Source of the DNA: Carya illinoinensis | Taxonomy: Eukaryota > Streptophyta > Magnoliopsida > Fagales > Juglandaceae | Direction of reading: 5' to 3' | Length of the DNA stretch: 64,000 bases | Assembly (NCBI RefSeq): GCF_018687715.1 | Contig: NC_056765.1 | Coordinates: 7,056,501 to 7,120,500 of the forward strand | Shown here: positions 49,001 through 56,948 of the stretch, in pieces | Numbering within the stretch: the first letter of the stretch is position 1 | Layout of the letters: each line of letters opens with the position of its first letter | Notes under the pieces: model-generated | What the model saw: the letters and a program-made list of their open reading frames with translations, nothing else | What the model was told of the DNA's origin: nothing | Databases searched by the model: none | Made by a program: the position numbers and the translations under genes

Positions 49001-52000
49001 CTGAACTTACTCTTAACCAGGCCCCAAATTGCTCCTTAGTCTCACTACCCCCTTCACTCATATCTATCTTCCCTGGACAACCATTAGTTTCATGAAGAAT
49101 TCTACCACAAGAGAAACAAAGGAAAGGTAGCTTCTCATACCTGAATGATATCCACAGGCTTTTTCCTTGGACAGAAACTGTTCTGCCCCTCGCCAATGGT
49201 CTTGTTAAATCTAGTTCGATTTTGACCCTCAAGTAACTCCCCCAACCACTCCCATCACCTTGAACATCGACATCTCTTACCTTTCCCACCGTATTCCCCA
49301 CCTGCTCTCCCTTCTTTTGTGTCATCATAGCTAGGGGCAGATTGTACATATGCACCCATAGCACCTCATGATCAAAGCACATTTTCATCGGTGGATTCAA
49401 TCCATCATACTCTTTAAGCACCATCACCTGATTATCAAACAGCCATGGTTTGCCTCCCCAGACTTTCTGTTTGTCTGCATGATTTGCAAAGGTGATAACA
49501 AAAGTGTTCTTACCTACCTCTACAAACTTTGCCACTCTGCTGAGAATCCAAACCTTTGCCATCGTAGCTTCAACTACTCTGGAATTTATTCTCCTCTCAA
49601 GCCATATCCTACCAACTAAACTCCTTTCTCCTTTACTCTTCAGTTCCTCAGGAGTATCATTATCCAAATCAACATTAATCTTTTCTTCCTCTGTAAGCGT
49701 AAGCTTCTCCCATTCTGCCTCCAAATTATCCATCGTCACCTCCAGCCTCTAGTCTGTCTGCACTTCCCTGAGCCTTCTCTTGACGAAAACTCACACCAAA
49801 ACACCCAGCTCCGCCCCCTTCTGCCAATAACTGACAAAAAAACCTCCACTCACCGCCTGACTCCACACCGTACAAGCCACCTTTCTGTTAGAATATTCCT
49901 CCTTGGGGCCAGTACGACCCACTTCTCCTCTCTTTCCACTAACGGAAAAGAGAGAGAAGAATTTAGTGTGGGCAAACCTATTTTATTTTTTTAATCTGTA
50001 AATAAGGATTTTATTGACGAGAGCCTATTTTGATTTGTAAAAGGCTGATATGTCATCTTGCTATTTTAGGGTGTAGAGGATCTGGTTTATGCCAGGTTCT
50101 AATTGAAGATAAATTAAAAAAATAGATCAATATTTTTTCTTATTAACCACTAGGCTCTCATCCACGCTCATAAGTTCACATTCTTAAAATCAATCCGTTT
50201 TCCTCCACATGACTAAGTAAATAAGCTTAATAGAATAATCATAAAATATCTTTTGCCATATACTACTCCCAAATTAGCTCAATGAGCCTAGAATATTATT
50301 TATCTGTATACATGAAGGCCAGGTTGTGACGAAATAATTTGTCTCCAACTTAATTCATCTTCAAAGCATGACCCATAAACCAATTTTCACATGTCAAACA
50401 TTTTTTGTATTTGTTTTTAATTATAAACAATTGTATATTTGAAGTACTTTTTAAGCCACCTAAATCCCAGTTTGGGATAAGAGAAAAAGTTCAGTTAACA
50501 TGAAATATATGTGCAGTTTCTCTTGGTTGCAGTTTTTGTAATAGCCAAATGTTTGAAATTTCATTTGCTACAGGAAAAACATACCGCCTCCGGGTGCACA
50601 ATGTTGGTATTTCAACTAGCTTGAATTTTCGAATACAAGATCATAACTTACTTCTTGTGGAGACTGAAGGATCTTACACAGTTCAGCAGAACTACACAGA
50701 CATGGATATTCATGTGGGTCAGTCATACTCATTCTTGGTCACGATGGATCAAAATGCTAGCCATGACTACTATGTGGTTGCAAGTTCGCGGTTTGTCAAT
50801 TCATCTGCATTGGTTAGGGCTACTGGAGTTGCCATTTTGCATTACTTCAACTCTCTAGGACCTGTTTCAGGTCCTCTTCCTGATCTTCCTAATGAATACG
50901 ACTCTTATTTCTCAATGAATCAAGCAAGATCCATAAGGTTGTAGTTAAGTATATCTCTTTTTGGATTAATGACATAAATATCCCATAAGGACATATTGTA
51001 GACTTCACCAAAGATTCTTAGTCTTACATCAATCAGTAACATTTCCTATGCAGGAAAGTGAGTGGTTGAGAGATGGTTTCATCCCTGGTCTCAACATTAA
51101 TAAGTTATGTGATCTGGGATGAAGTATCTTTTCAACTGCTTATGATTGACATTTTTGTCGGATGGCAAAGCAACATTGTTATTGTGTTGGATGAGTAGTC
51201 ATGGATGCTGAGCAGACTATTGTCACATTCTCATCTCCATGGTGCCTTTCAGGTGGAATGTGTCTGCTGGTGCTGCTCGTCCAAATCCACAGGGATCTTT
51301 CAAATATGGTCAAATTACAGTTACGGATGTATATGTGATCCTCAATAGACCTCCAGAGCTTATAGATGGGAAGTGGCGTACTACCCTCAATGGTATTTCA
51401 TATTTGCCACCTGCAACACCCCTAAAGCTCGCGCAGCAGTTCAACTTGCTTGGAGTCTACAAGCTGGATTTCCCGAATAGACTGATGAACAGGCCTCCCA
51501 AAATGGATACATCTCTAATTAATGGTACTCACAAAGGATTTATGGAAATCATCTTTCAAAACAATGATACAACTGTCCAGAACTACCACATGGATGGTTA
51601 TGCATTTTTTGTTGTGGGGTGAGCCTTTAGCTTTGATGTCCTTAGGACCTTAATTGAAAATTTCTAGTTTGTGTACTTAAAAATTGATTTGGACAATTTC
51701 CTTTTGCAACTGTAGTATGGATTTTGGAGTGTGGACAGAGAATAGCAGAGGCACTTATAACAAATGGGATGGTGTTGCTCGTTGCACTACACAGGTATGT
51801 CTATCTCTTAATCTTGACCCAAAATGCTTTTGTAGCGAGATCAACTGGTGAAGTAATTTTTGTATTGGAAAGCTGCAATGGAGGGATGGGAGAGACAATA
51901 ACTTTTTTTTTTGATAGGTAAAAGAGAATTTATTAATCCACGTAATTAGGCAAAGCCCGAGTACATAGGAAGTATACAAGAAAGAGCCTAATTATAAACT

Positions 52001-53776
52001 ATGCGCTACGTAAAGTAGCATAAAAGTCATTAAAACTCGTTCCATCCAATACAATAGAAGAAACCCAAAGCAACAATCTATGAAAGAAAAAAGCCCTAAA
52101 ACCATCTAGAGAGCGTTCCCTATTATTGAAACAGCGGCCATTTCTTTCGTTCCATGTACACCACATTAAGCATAGAGGCACAATCTTCCATACAGCTGCA
52201 ATGTGGCGATTGCCCTGAATCCCTCTCCAACATGACAATAAATCTATCACCCTCCTAGGCATTGCCCATGCGATATGCCAAGCCTAGTGAAGTTGGGAGA
52301 GACAATAACTAGGAAGGTGATTGAGCTTAATTCAGGAAAAGAAAAATAAAGATTATTTTAAACGCTAAGGAGTTCTATAATCTGTGTGAATGCTAATTTT
52401 CTTCAGATTATCTACCTTGAAGAATTGCAGGATGGGTCTAGGGGATTGTGAGTTTGCTATGCTCCCTGCCTCTCACTACAGTAGGAACTTACTAGGCATA
52501 TGGTCAAAATGAAATGCAATTCCTAGGTGTTTAATTTTCTGGAAAGATTCTCTTTGAAATCTAATAAATGAATCCTTTTGATTTCCACTGTGACGTAATG
52601 CTATCAGCATTTGCCAGGTAGCCCCTTTCAATATTGAATCTTAAGAATATCTTCATACTAATAGATCAGAAGATACCTAAGATTGGATACTAGAATCTAG
52701 CTACCAGAAGAAATCGATTCAGAAGCCAGAATTCCAAAAACAGTCACCCTAGATGAAGTAAATCTGTTCATAGAAACATTTTGTGAGTCGAATAATTGAT
52801 TTGACACATGAAAAGCACGTATGTCTGGATGCCAGAAGACATTCAACACCCACCTTTTAGCTTCTATTATAAGTTTTTCAGTTACTTCGCAGTTCGCACT
52901 GACTTCAACCTTTTCATGTATGACTGCTGAAGGTGAACACATAAGTATGAGTGTATAACAACTACATACTCATTCCCCTTATATTCGCACAATCTAGTTT
53001 GATAATAGGAGCTTTCATATCTAAATCTCTCTTTATTTTTACTCATCAAAGTACTTGTGCACACATGTACATGCACACATAATGACAATATATGTGGTAT
53101 ATATTTGATTCTTTGTTTATAAATGATTAGCTAGAAACAAAAAAGATCGAAACCAAAAAAAGAAAACAAAAGGGAAAAAACAATGAAATATTATATTGAT
53201 ATACTCTTATTTCTTCTTGAGAGCAGGTCTTTCCTGGAGCTTGGACAGCCATTTTAATTTCTCTTGACAATGCCGGCCTTTGGAACCTTCGTGCAGAGAA
53301 TCTTAATTCATGGTATCTGGGGCAAGAAGTTTATGTGAATGTAGTAAACCCAGAGAATGATGGCACTGAAGTTCCTTTGCCTGACAATACTATATATTGC
53401 GGCTTACTTTCATCGTTACAAAAGTAAGAAGGCAAACACAACTACACCTTGTTAGTTTGATTATTATACCATATTTATGCAACGGAAATCAAAATGCTTT
53501 TGCAATAATCTATATATATATATATACTGAAAAGTTACTTTCCATCATTTCTTTGAGTTAATTTTCCATAAATCTTCCAAATATACCATCATGAATATAC
53601 AATTCATACAACAAACACCTTCCATCACCTTAACCAATAATTTTATTTGTTTGTTTCTTGTCTGCAGTGATCAGGCTCACAGAGTCAAGTTCTCTGGTGC
53701 ACCGTCCTCATCAGATGTAAGTAGAAGAATTTTGGTTATTGTAGTGATAGCATTCTTAGGAGCTTGCATAGGGTAA
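40028..53776 (+). CDS. SKU5-similar (SKS) monocopper-oxidase-like GPI-anchored protein
   Basis: Nine exons give 588 residues with every phase consistent: 40028-40159, 42754-42863, 42945-43215, 43287-43425, 50574-50937, 51253-51618, 51716-51794, 53227-53423 and 53668-53776. Residues 1-20 are a signal peptide (FFVVLLSCFPIAALA, then GDPFVFFDWTVSYITASPLG). Cupredoxin domains follow: INGQFPGPILNVTTNWNVVV and QHRKNSWQDGVSGTNCPIPA (domain 1), KTYRLRVHNVGISTSLNFRI (domain 2), and HMDGYAFFVVG, MDFGVWTENSRGTYNKWDGV, VFPGAWTAILISLDNAGLWN (domain 3). A hydrophobic C-terminus (ILVIVVIAFLGACIG) fits GPI-anchor addition. Many N-glycosylation sites are present. SKS proteins act at the cell surface or wall in directional growth; most lack a full set of copper ligands, so enzyme activity is doubtful. 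Intron 4 is 7.1 kb because of a full-length LINE; intron 7 holds a truncated one. Confidence 0.95.
40846..41189 (+). repeat. MITE-like dispersed repeat, copy 3, with short inverted ends
   Basis: Starts GTTTGGGAAGTAAGATGAGA and ends TTTGTGTTCCCAAA, so the ends are inverted (TTTGGGAA and TTCCCAAA). The core shares TAATGATTAGATAATGATTA exactly with the copy at 20436. It lies in intron 1 of the SKS-type gene. Confidence 0.6.
44317..48441 (-). CDS. LINE ORF2: endonuclease, reverse transcriptase, zf-RVT, RNase H
   Basis: The 1374-residue frame is unbroken. The APE-type endonuclease starts MKLLSWNCRG, with E36 (METK), D137 and N139 (GDFNE), and D223-H224 (SDH). The reverse transcriptase runs from about 445 to 790, with PKVKNPSKVSEYRPISLCNV at 501-520, catalytic D584 (LDMSKAYD) and the FADD box at D691-D692. 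A zf-RVT region is near 1050-1115, with C1092 and C1095 in CPICG and a later H and C. The RNase H domain (about 1212-1345) keeps D1225, E1264, D1288 and H1337. Together these would nick the target, copy RNA at the nick and remove the RNA strand. It starts inside the stop of ORF1 (ATGA), suggesting termination-reinitiation. Whether it is expressed cannot be seen. Confidence 0.93.
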   Translation of the reverse strand: MKLLSWNCRGLDNPRTVQDLCSLVEELPSVVFVMETKIQTSRLEGIRKRMRMEGCFGVELNRRGGGLALFWRNEGMVKILNFTQRHISAWICDNQGRHLRLLTGFYGHPEASKRQEAWQLLSSIKPDSNKGWCVMGDFNEILTHDEKVGGRPRGDYLMNNFRNALEEGGLFDLRWEGDKYTWSNRHDDETFIKERLDRVVANQAWIEAQKEIKVEVLVARRSDHRPLLLTFYQSSFFQVYRNFKYEAWWATETDCEKIIKEGWQQIRSGGGPVGKLQGLINRCTGFLKKWSRGLRRNKAPEIHEKTELLKLLQREEGSHNVKEIRSLQKELECLLEQEDLKWRQRSKRNWYKHGDRNTKFFHACASQRKRKNMINQIINEQGNKVTNMEEIEGAFNGYFKELFQSTNPTQEELTECLKAVEPRVTEEMNEMLSKKFTRPEIEEAIKHMGPLKSPGPDGLGASFYQNHWMVVGDNVSEAVLAVLNSGEMEEWMNYTHIALIPKVKNPSKVSEYRPISLCNVVYKIVSKAIANRFKKVLEVIISPNQSAFIPGRLISDNIMIAYEALHAMKTRHKGEVGSMAVKLDMSKAYDRIEWNFLKAIMKQLGFCEKWIRLIMCCVSSVSYSVLLNGRPGRRFCPARGLRQGDLISPYLFIVCAEGLSSLLNFSDARGLTKGVTMARGGTRINHLLFADDCVLFGRAKCEEWKKLMDLLKVYERASGQFLNKEKTSIFFSSNTKAMDRDCILREGGSVACGSYEKYLGLPSLVGRSRYNTFSVIKDRIWKKISSWQNRFLSQAGREIMIKAVLQAVPTYTMSVFKLPKNLCSEINGMLSRFWWGSVKGEKKIQWQSWDRMGTQKLKGGMGFRDLDSFNSALLAKQAWRFLQKPNSLVSSIFREKYLKSKHLLEAKLGSNPSLIWRSIWGSLNLLKEGLRWRVGNGKDIGVWGFKWLNSPSSFKVQSPVSLLDSKAKVCELLKQDGKEWNEELVRKVFVKEEADQIISIPLSKLGSSDKLIWGPSNRGLFSVRSAYFVEQERKRALKGETSRELKKDLRWQNIWSLQVPGVYKAFLWKLGNEVLATKVNLLKRKVTEDALCPICGTEEETAMHAMWQCPAARDVWTGSIRVVQKWSSAEDNFLILWEKLMDKLSEKELELVAVLMRLLWLRRNSFIFEKKFKDPDSVVCTARAVIEDFQEARTHEVKITSAANMGSGSQRWIKPIQGFIKANWDASTNTRNLGLGIVLRDEVGEVLACACFKKPPVLDSSLAETMALWQAVELSHELGFNRVILEGDAQVVIYAVNSVDEDLSSGGHIVEDVKAVLRERRSWKIQFTRREGNEVAHLLAKKALLVEQDQIWIDECPDFISLQVCKESYCTGDS
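48438..49739 (-). CDS. LINE ORF1: DUF4283/zinc-knuckle RNA-binding protein
   Basis: The 433-residue frame is unbroken. An acidic start is followed by a DUF4283-type domain (about residues 40-118, including KVWILSRVAKFVEVGKNTFV and KVWGGKPWLFDNQVMVLKEY). A perfect CX2CX4HX4C zinc knuckle has C208, C211, H216 and C221 (LCFSCGRILHETNGC). The C-terminal half is highly charged, alternating acidic and basic stretches, and probably disordered. Such ORF1 proteins coat the element RNA as part of the retrotransposition particle. The stop codon shares four bases with the ORF2 start. Confidence 0.9.
   Translation of the reverse strand: MTMDNLEAEWEKLTLTEEEKINVDLDNDTPEELKSKGERSLVGRIWLERRINSRVVEATMAKVWILSRVAKFVEVGKNTFVITFANHADKQKVWGGKPWLFDNQVMVLKEYDGLNPPMKMCFDHEVLWVHMYNLPLAMMTQKKGEQVGNTVGKVRDVDVQGDGSGWGSYLRVKIELDLTRPLARGRTVSVQGKSLWISFRYEKLPFLCFSCGRILHETNGCPGKIDMSEGGSETKEQFGAWLRVSSVGKKWRGPEAKGEVRREGSWRRDGGEEVESSHEGGKALLRDIETREQEESQETVGSEKKVSGGDEELIVRGGMEFGLKEVDVRVDEEEGVEGEEISVPDEELEVEGEGEVLKDLVKGRKTWKRRARFMGNKSSLPLPSGPLKRPVEGGQVGIKEVKNVKKQRRQLEVKEPVAQVELAVAVKQPSQVL
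49977..50031 (-). mobile_element. Ultra-short LINE tail insertion (39 bp) with 8-bp target duplication
   Basis: CCTATTTT occurs at 49977-49984 and 50024-50031. The 39 bases between read ATTTTTTTAATCTGTAAATA, then AGGATTTTATTGACGAGAG, which resembles the complement of a plant LINE 3' end (T-run, TAAATAAGxxTTTATTGA). It adjoins the 5' end of the full-length LINE. Confidence 0.58.
51887..52310 (-). mobile_element. 5'-truncated LINE (390 bp) with 17-bp target duplication
   Basis: TGGGAGAGACAATAACT flanks the insert exactly at 51887-51903 and 52294-52310. The insert (51904-52293) starts with a T-run and GATAGGTAAAAG. On the minus strand it encodes the ORF2 C-terminus (RRVIDLLSCWRGIQGN ... LMWCTWNERNGRCFNNRERS). 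Its frame is open to 51999. It lies in intron 7 of the SKS-type gene, antisense. The exact duplication suggests a fairly recent insertion. Confidence 0.93.
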
Positions 53777-54517
53777 TCAAGTTGGATTGAATGATAAGCA
53801 AGCATTATGTATTAAGTAATTGAACAAGATATTTTTTTATGTAATTTGAGGAACAGTGGAATACAAAATATATAGGTTTCATTTGTTTCCACGGGAAGGG
53901 AAATCAAGGGAATGGAGTACTGTAGAATATTGCTGGATGAAAAGCATGTAAAATTGTAATTCTATTGTCTATCATTGTAATTTTGAAACTGAATGTATTA
54001 CTGATCAAGTGTTGTGATGTAAAATTACAATGCCAACATCTACCGCTTGTGATTAAAGACATCCATAATGTCAAATAAACTTGAATCCTTTTGGGATCAT
54101 TTATGGCCATCGATTTGTTTTAAAATCTGTTGATCACTGGCCATTGGCGCAACCCCCTTAAGATTTTTTTATAGGTTGAAAACCTTCCCTTTTTTTTTTC
54201 TCAAAATTTTATGGATATGAAAATTGGCCCCCAAAAAAATTATATGCATAGAAATATCTCTCTTCAACTTCTTTTATATGGTCCAAAATTTTATTTAATT
54301 TTTATATATTATGTATTTACTATAACATGTTCCCTTCAAAATTAATTCTTTAACCCTAACAATTCTTTCGATAAATTCTGAATTTACAATTTTTGAATTT
54401 ACCAGAAATACTTAACTATTAATAAATAAATAAAAATTAGGTACAAATTATGGCTTCATAAATCATTTCATTTCTCCCGTAATAATATAGAAGAAACCTA
54501 GTACGTACATGCCAACT
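53777..54517. other. 3' flank of the SKS-type gene; intergenic
   Basis: Probable 3' UTR to about 54,050 (AATGTATTACTG and nearby A-rich sites), then AT-rich DNA with no supported gene. Confidence 0.4.
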
Positions 54518-56050
54518 CATCTTGATGCATACCGTTCCAACTTCATCTATATAAGGGTGATCAGATTTGTGGGAAGCAGTGGATTTAGAATATACGTAGA
54601 GTTCAAACGTTATGCATGCCATATAAGAAGATGGAGTCTTCTAAAGTGTTTGTGTGGTAGAGGACTGGGAGAGACCATGCTGTTTGGGGGGGATCATGCT
54701 AGGGGACTGAGAAGGGATGCTAGCTCGGTTCCAAATTTCAATAGCATGATCCATATTATTACATGTGAATAGGAGAGTCGAACATTTTGTTTTGGTATCG
54801 AGTATTCGGAACAGTGTCCTGACTAATCCTGATGGTGCATAGGCACTTGGTAAGGACTTTTCTACAAGTACACCTTTAGTAATTCAAGGGAACAACTCCC
54901 TAATTCGAAAGCTCTTAAAGATTATTTCCATCCAAGAAAGTACATCTTGATGCATACCCTTCCAACTTCATCTATATATGGATGATCAAATTTGTGAGAA
55001 GCAGTGGATTTAGAACATACGTATAGATCAAACGTCATGCATGACATATAAGAAGATGGAGTCTTCTAAAGTATTTGTGTGGTAGAGGATAGAGAGGGAC
55101 CATGCTGTTTTTTTGGGGGGGGGGGGGGGGGGGGTGTTGTCTGTTTCGACGGGATCATGCTAGGGGACTAAGATGGGATGCTAGTCATCAGTTAGAACCC
55201 TCGGTTCCAAATTTCCAATAGCATGATTCATATTATTACATGTGAATAGGAGAGTCGAACATTTTGTTTTGGCATCGAGTGTTCGGAACAGTGTCCTGAC
55301 TAAAACTGATGGTGCATAGGCATTTGGTAAGGACTTTTCTACAAGTACACCTCTAGTAATTCAAGGGAACAACTCCCCAATTCGAAAGCTCTTAAAGATT
55401 GTTTCCATCCAACAAAGTACATCTTGATGCATACCCTTCCAACTTCATCTATATACGGGTGATCAGATTTGTGAGAAACAGTAGATTTAGAACATACGTA
55501 CAGTTCAAACGTCATGATGACATATAAGAAGATGAAGTCTTCTAAAGTGTTTGTGTGGTAGAGGACTGCGATGGACTATACTCTTTTTTTGGGGGGGGGG
55601 GGGAGGCGTTGTTTGTTTTGACGGGACCATGCTAGGGAATTGAGAGGGGATGCTAGTCATTAGTTAGAACCCTCGGTTCCAAATTTCCAATAGCATGATC
55701 CATATTATTACATGTGAATAGGAGAGTCGAACATTTTTTGGGGGGGGGGGGGGGAGCGTTGTTTGTTTTGACGGGACCATGCTAGGGGATTGAGAGGGGA
55801 TGCTAGTCATCAGTTAGAACCCTCGGTTCCAAATTTCCAATAGCATGATCCATATTATTACATGTGAATAGGAGAGTCGAACATTTTGTTTTCGCATCGA
55901 GTGTTCGGAACAGTGTCCCGACTAATCCCGATGGTGCACAGGCACTTGACAATGACTTTTCAACAAGTACACCTCTAGTAATTCAAGGGAACAACTCCCT
56001 AATTCGAAAGCTCTTAAAGATTATTTCCATCCATGAAAGACTTGAACCTT
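54518..56050 (+). repeat. Tandem array, about 425-bp unit, three copies plus a 150-bp inner duplication
   Basis: The unit starts with CATCTTGATGCATACC at 54518, 54943 and 55420, so the periods are 425 and 477 bp. Each unit includes TAGAGGACTG or similar, GGGATGCTAG, TTACATGTGAATAGGAGAGT, a segment around GGAACAGTGTCC(T/C)GACTAA, and TAATTCAAGGGAACAACTCC. In the third unit a 150-bp part is repeated (GCGTTGTTTG at 55606 and 55756). Units 2 and 3 carry T-then-G tracts where unit 1 has only T3G7. No gene is evident; short open frames are chance. Confidence 0.88.
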
Positions 56051-56948
56051 AGACCTAAAAGAGTAAGAACATAAGTCGGTTATGATAATGGGTAAAAATA
56101 TACTTCTAAATCAAAAGAGCAATCACCATTTATGAGGTTAATGAAAAATAGAAGAAAATATTTATATTACAATTCAAAATATGTATTAAATTGATCTATA
56201 ATTTTTGAATTATATATTCAAGTTTTAAGTTGGTGTTGAAAAACTCCACATACCATTAATATGGCATAAGTGACTTATAAATTATTATTATTATTATTTT
56301 TTGAATTTAACGTGTTAGTATAGAAGGTTGTCCTCCATGCTGACTTCTAAATAGAACCTTTCAATATTTTTAATTCTATCATCAAAAGCACAAAGAGATC
56401 ATGGATATAAAGTTTTATATAACTAAACTTACTAATTAATATAACTTAATTAACATAATATGTTAAATTATAAAATGAATTAATATATTACATAAAATCA
56501 TGTTAATTTATAAATTTATTTTTATAAACTCTTAATAATATATTATTTATAAATATAATTATATAATATATATAATTTAACTAATTATATAATACCACTC
56601 ATATACCTTCCACACAATATAATTTGATTTGTAAGATTGAGATTTTAAAATTTATCTTCTAAATTAAATTATGTTACGTGCATGCAGGCGTGTGGTATAA
56701 AGACTTTTAAATATAATTATAATAATATAATATATGCATATTTTACATATTATTCTAAAAATTTAAATTATAAAAAAATAATAAACTTAAATATTTATAT
56801 TATATATTATTGGACACGAGCCAAACATAGTGCACGTAGCAACACAACCTACCTAGCTAGCAAACTCTCTCCATTTCCAACTCTCCTTGTTGCCTTCTTC
56901 ATCAGCGTCACCACTCGTTCTTGTTCTGAAACTGGGTCAAAATCTGCT
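56051..56948. other. AT-rich upstream region of the UGT gene
   Basis: Very AT-rich sequence with no gene. The UGT frame stays open upstream to 56682, but that part encodes an N/Y/I/K-rich string typical of AT-rich non-coding DNA, so it is treated as promoter and leader. Several TATA-like stretches exist and none is singled out. Confidence 0.5.

Larger units (their letters stand above)
44276..49976 (-). mobile_element. Full-length two-ORF LINE (L1-type), apparently coding-intact
   Basis: On the minus strand the order is a leader of about 230 bases, ORF1 (433 aa), ORF2 (1374 aa, ATGA overlap) and a short 3' end closing with a 14-base poly-A (T run at 44276-44289). Both ORFs are open from ATG to stop with all expected catalytic residues. 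The 5' edge at about 49,976 is set only by the adjacent short LINE-tail insertion starting near 49,977, and no convincing target duplication was found, so the end is uncertain. It lies in intron 4 of the SKS-type gene, antisense. Confidence 0.88.

Noticed and set aside
44240..49990. Target duplication of the full-length LINE
   Set aside because: CTATTTATTTATTTTT on the left and CTATTTTATTTTTTTAAT on the right look alike but are AT-rich, inexact and not placed at the element ends.
55864..56052. 62-codon open frame at the end of the tandem array
   Set aside because: It lies wholly inside the repeat unit and equivalent positions in the other units are interrupted.
56682..56948. Upstream in-frame extension of the UGT reading frame
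   Set aside because: The 89 extra residues are N/Y/I/K-rich as expected from AT-rich DNA, and the family start is at the ATG at 56949.
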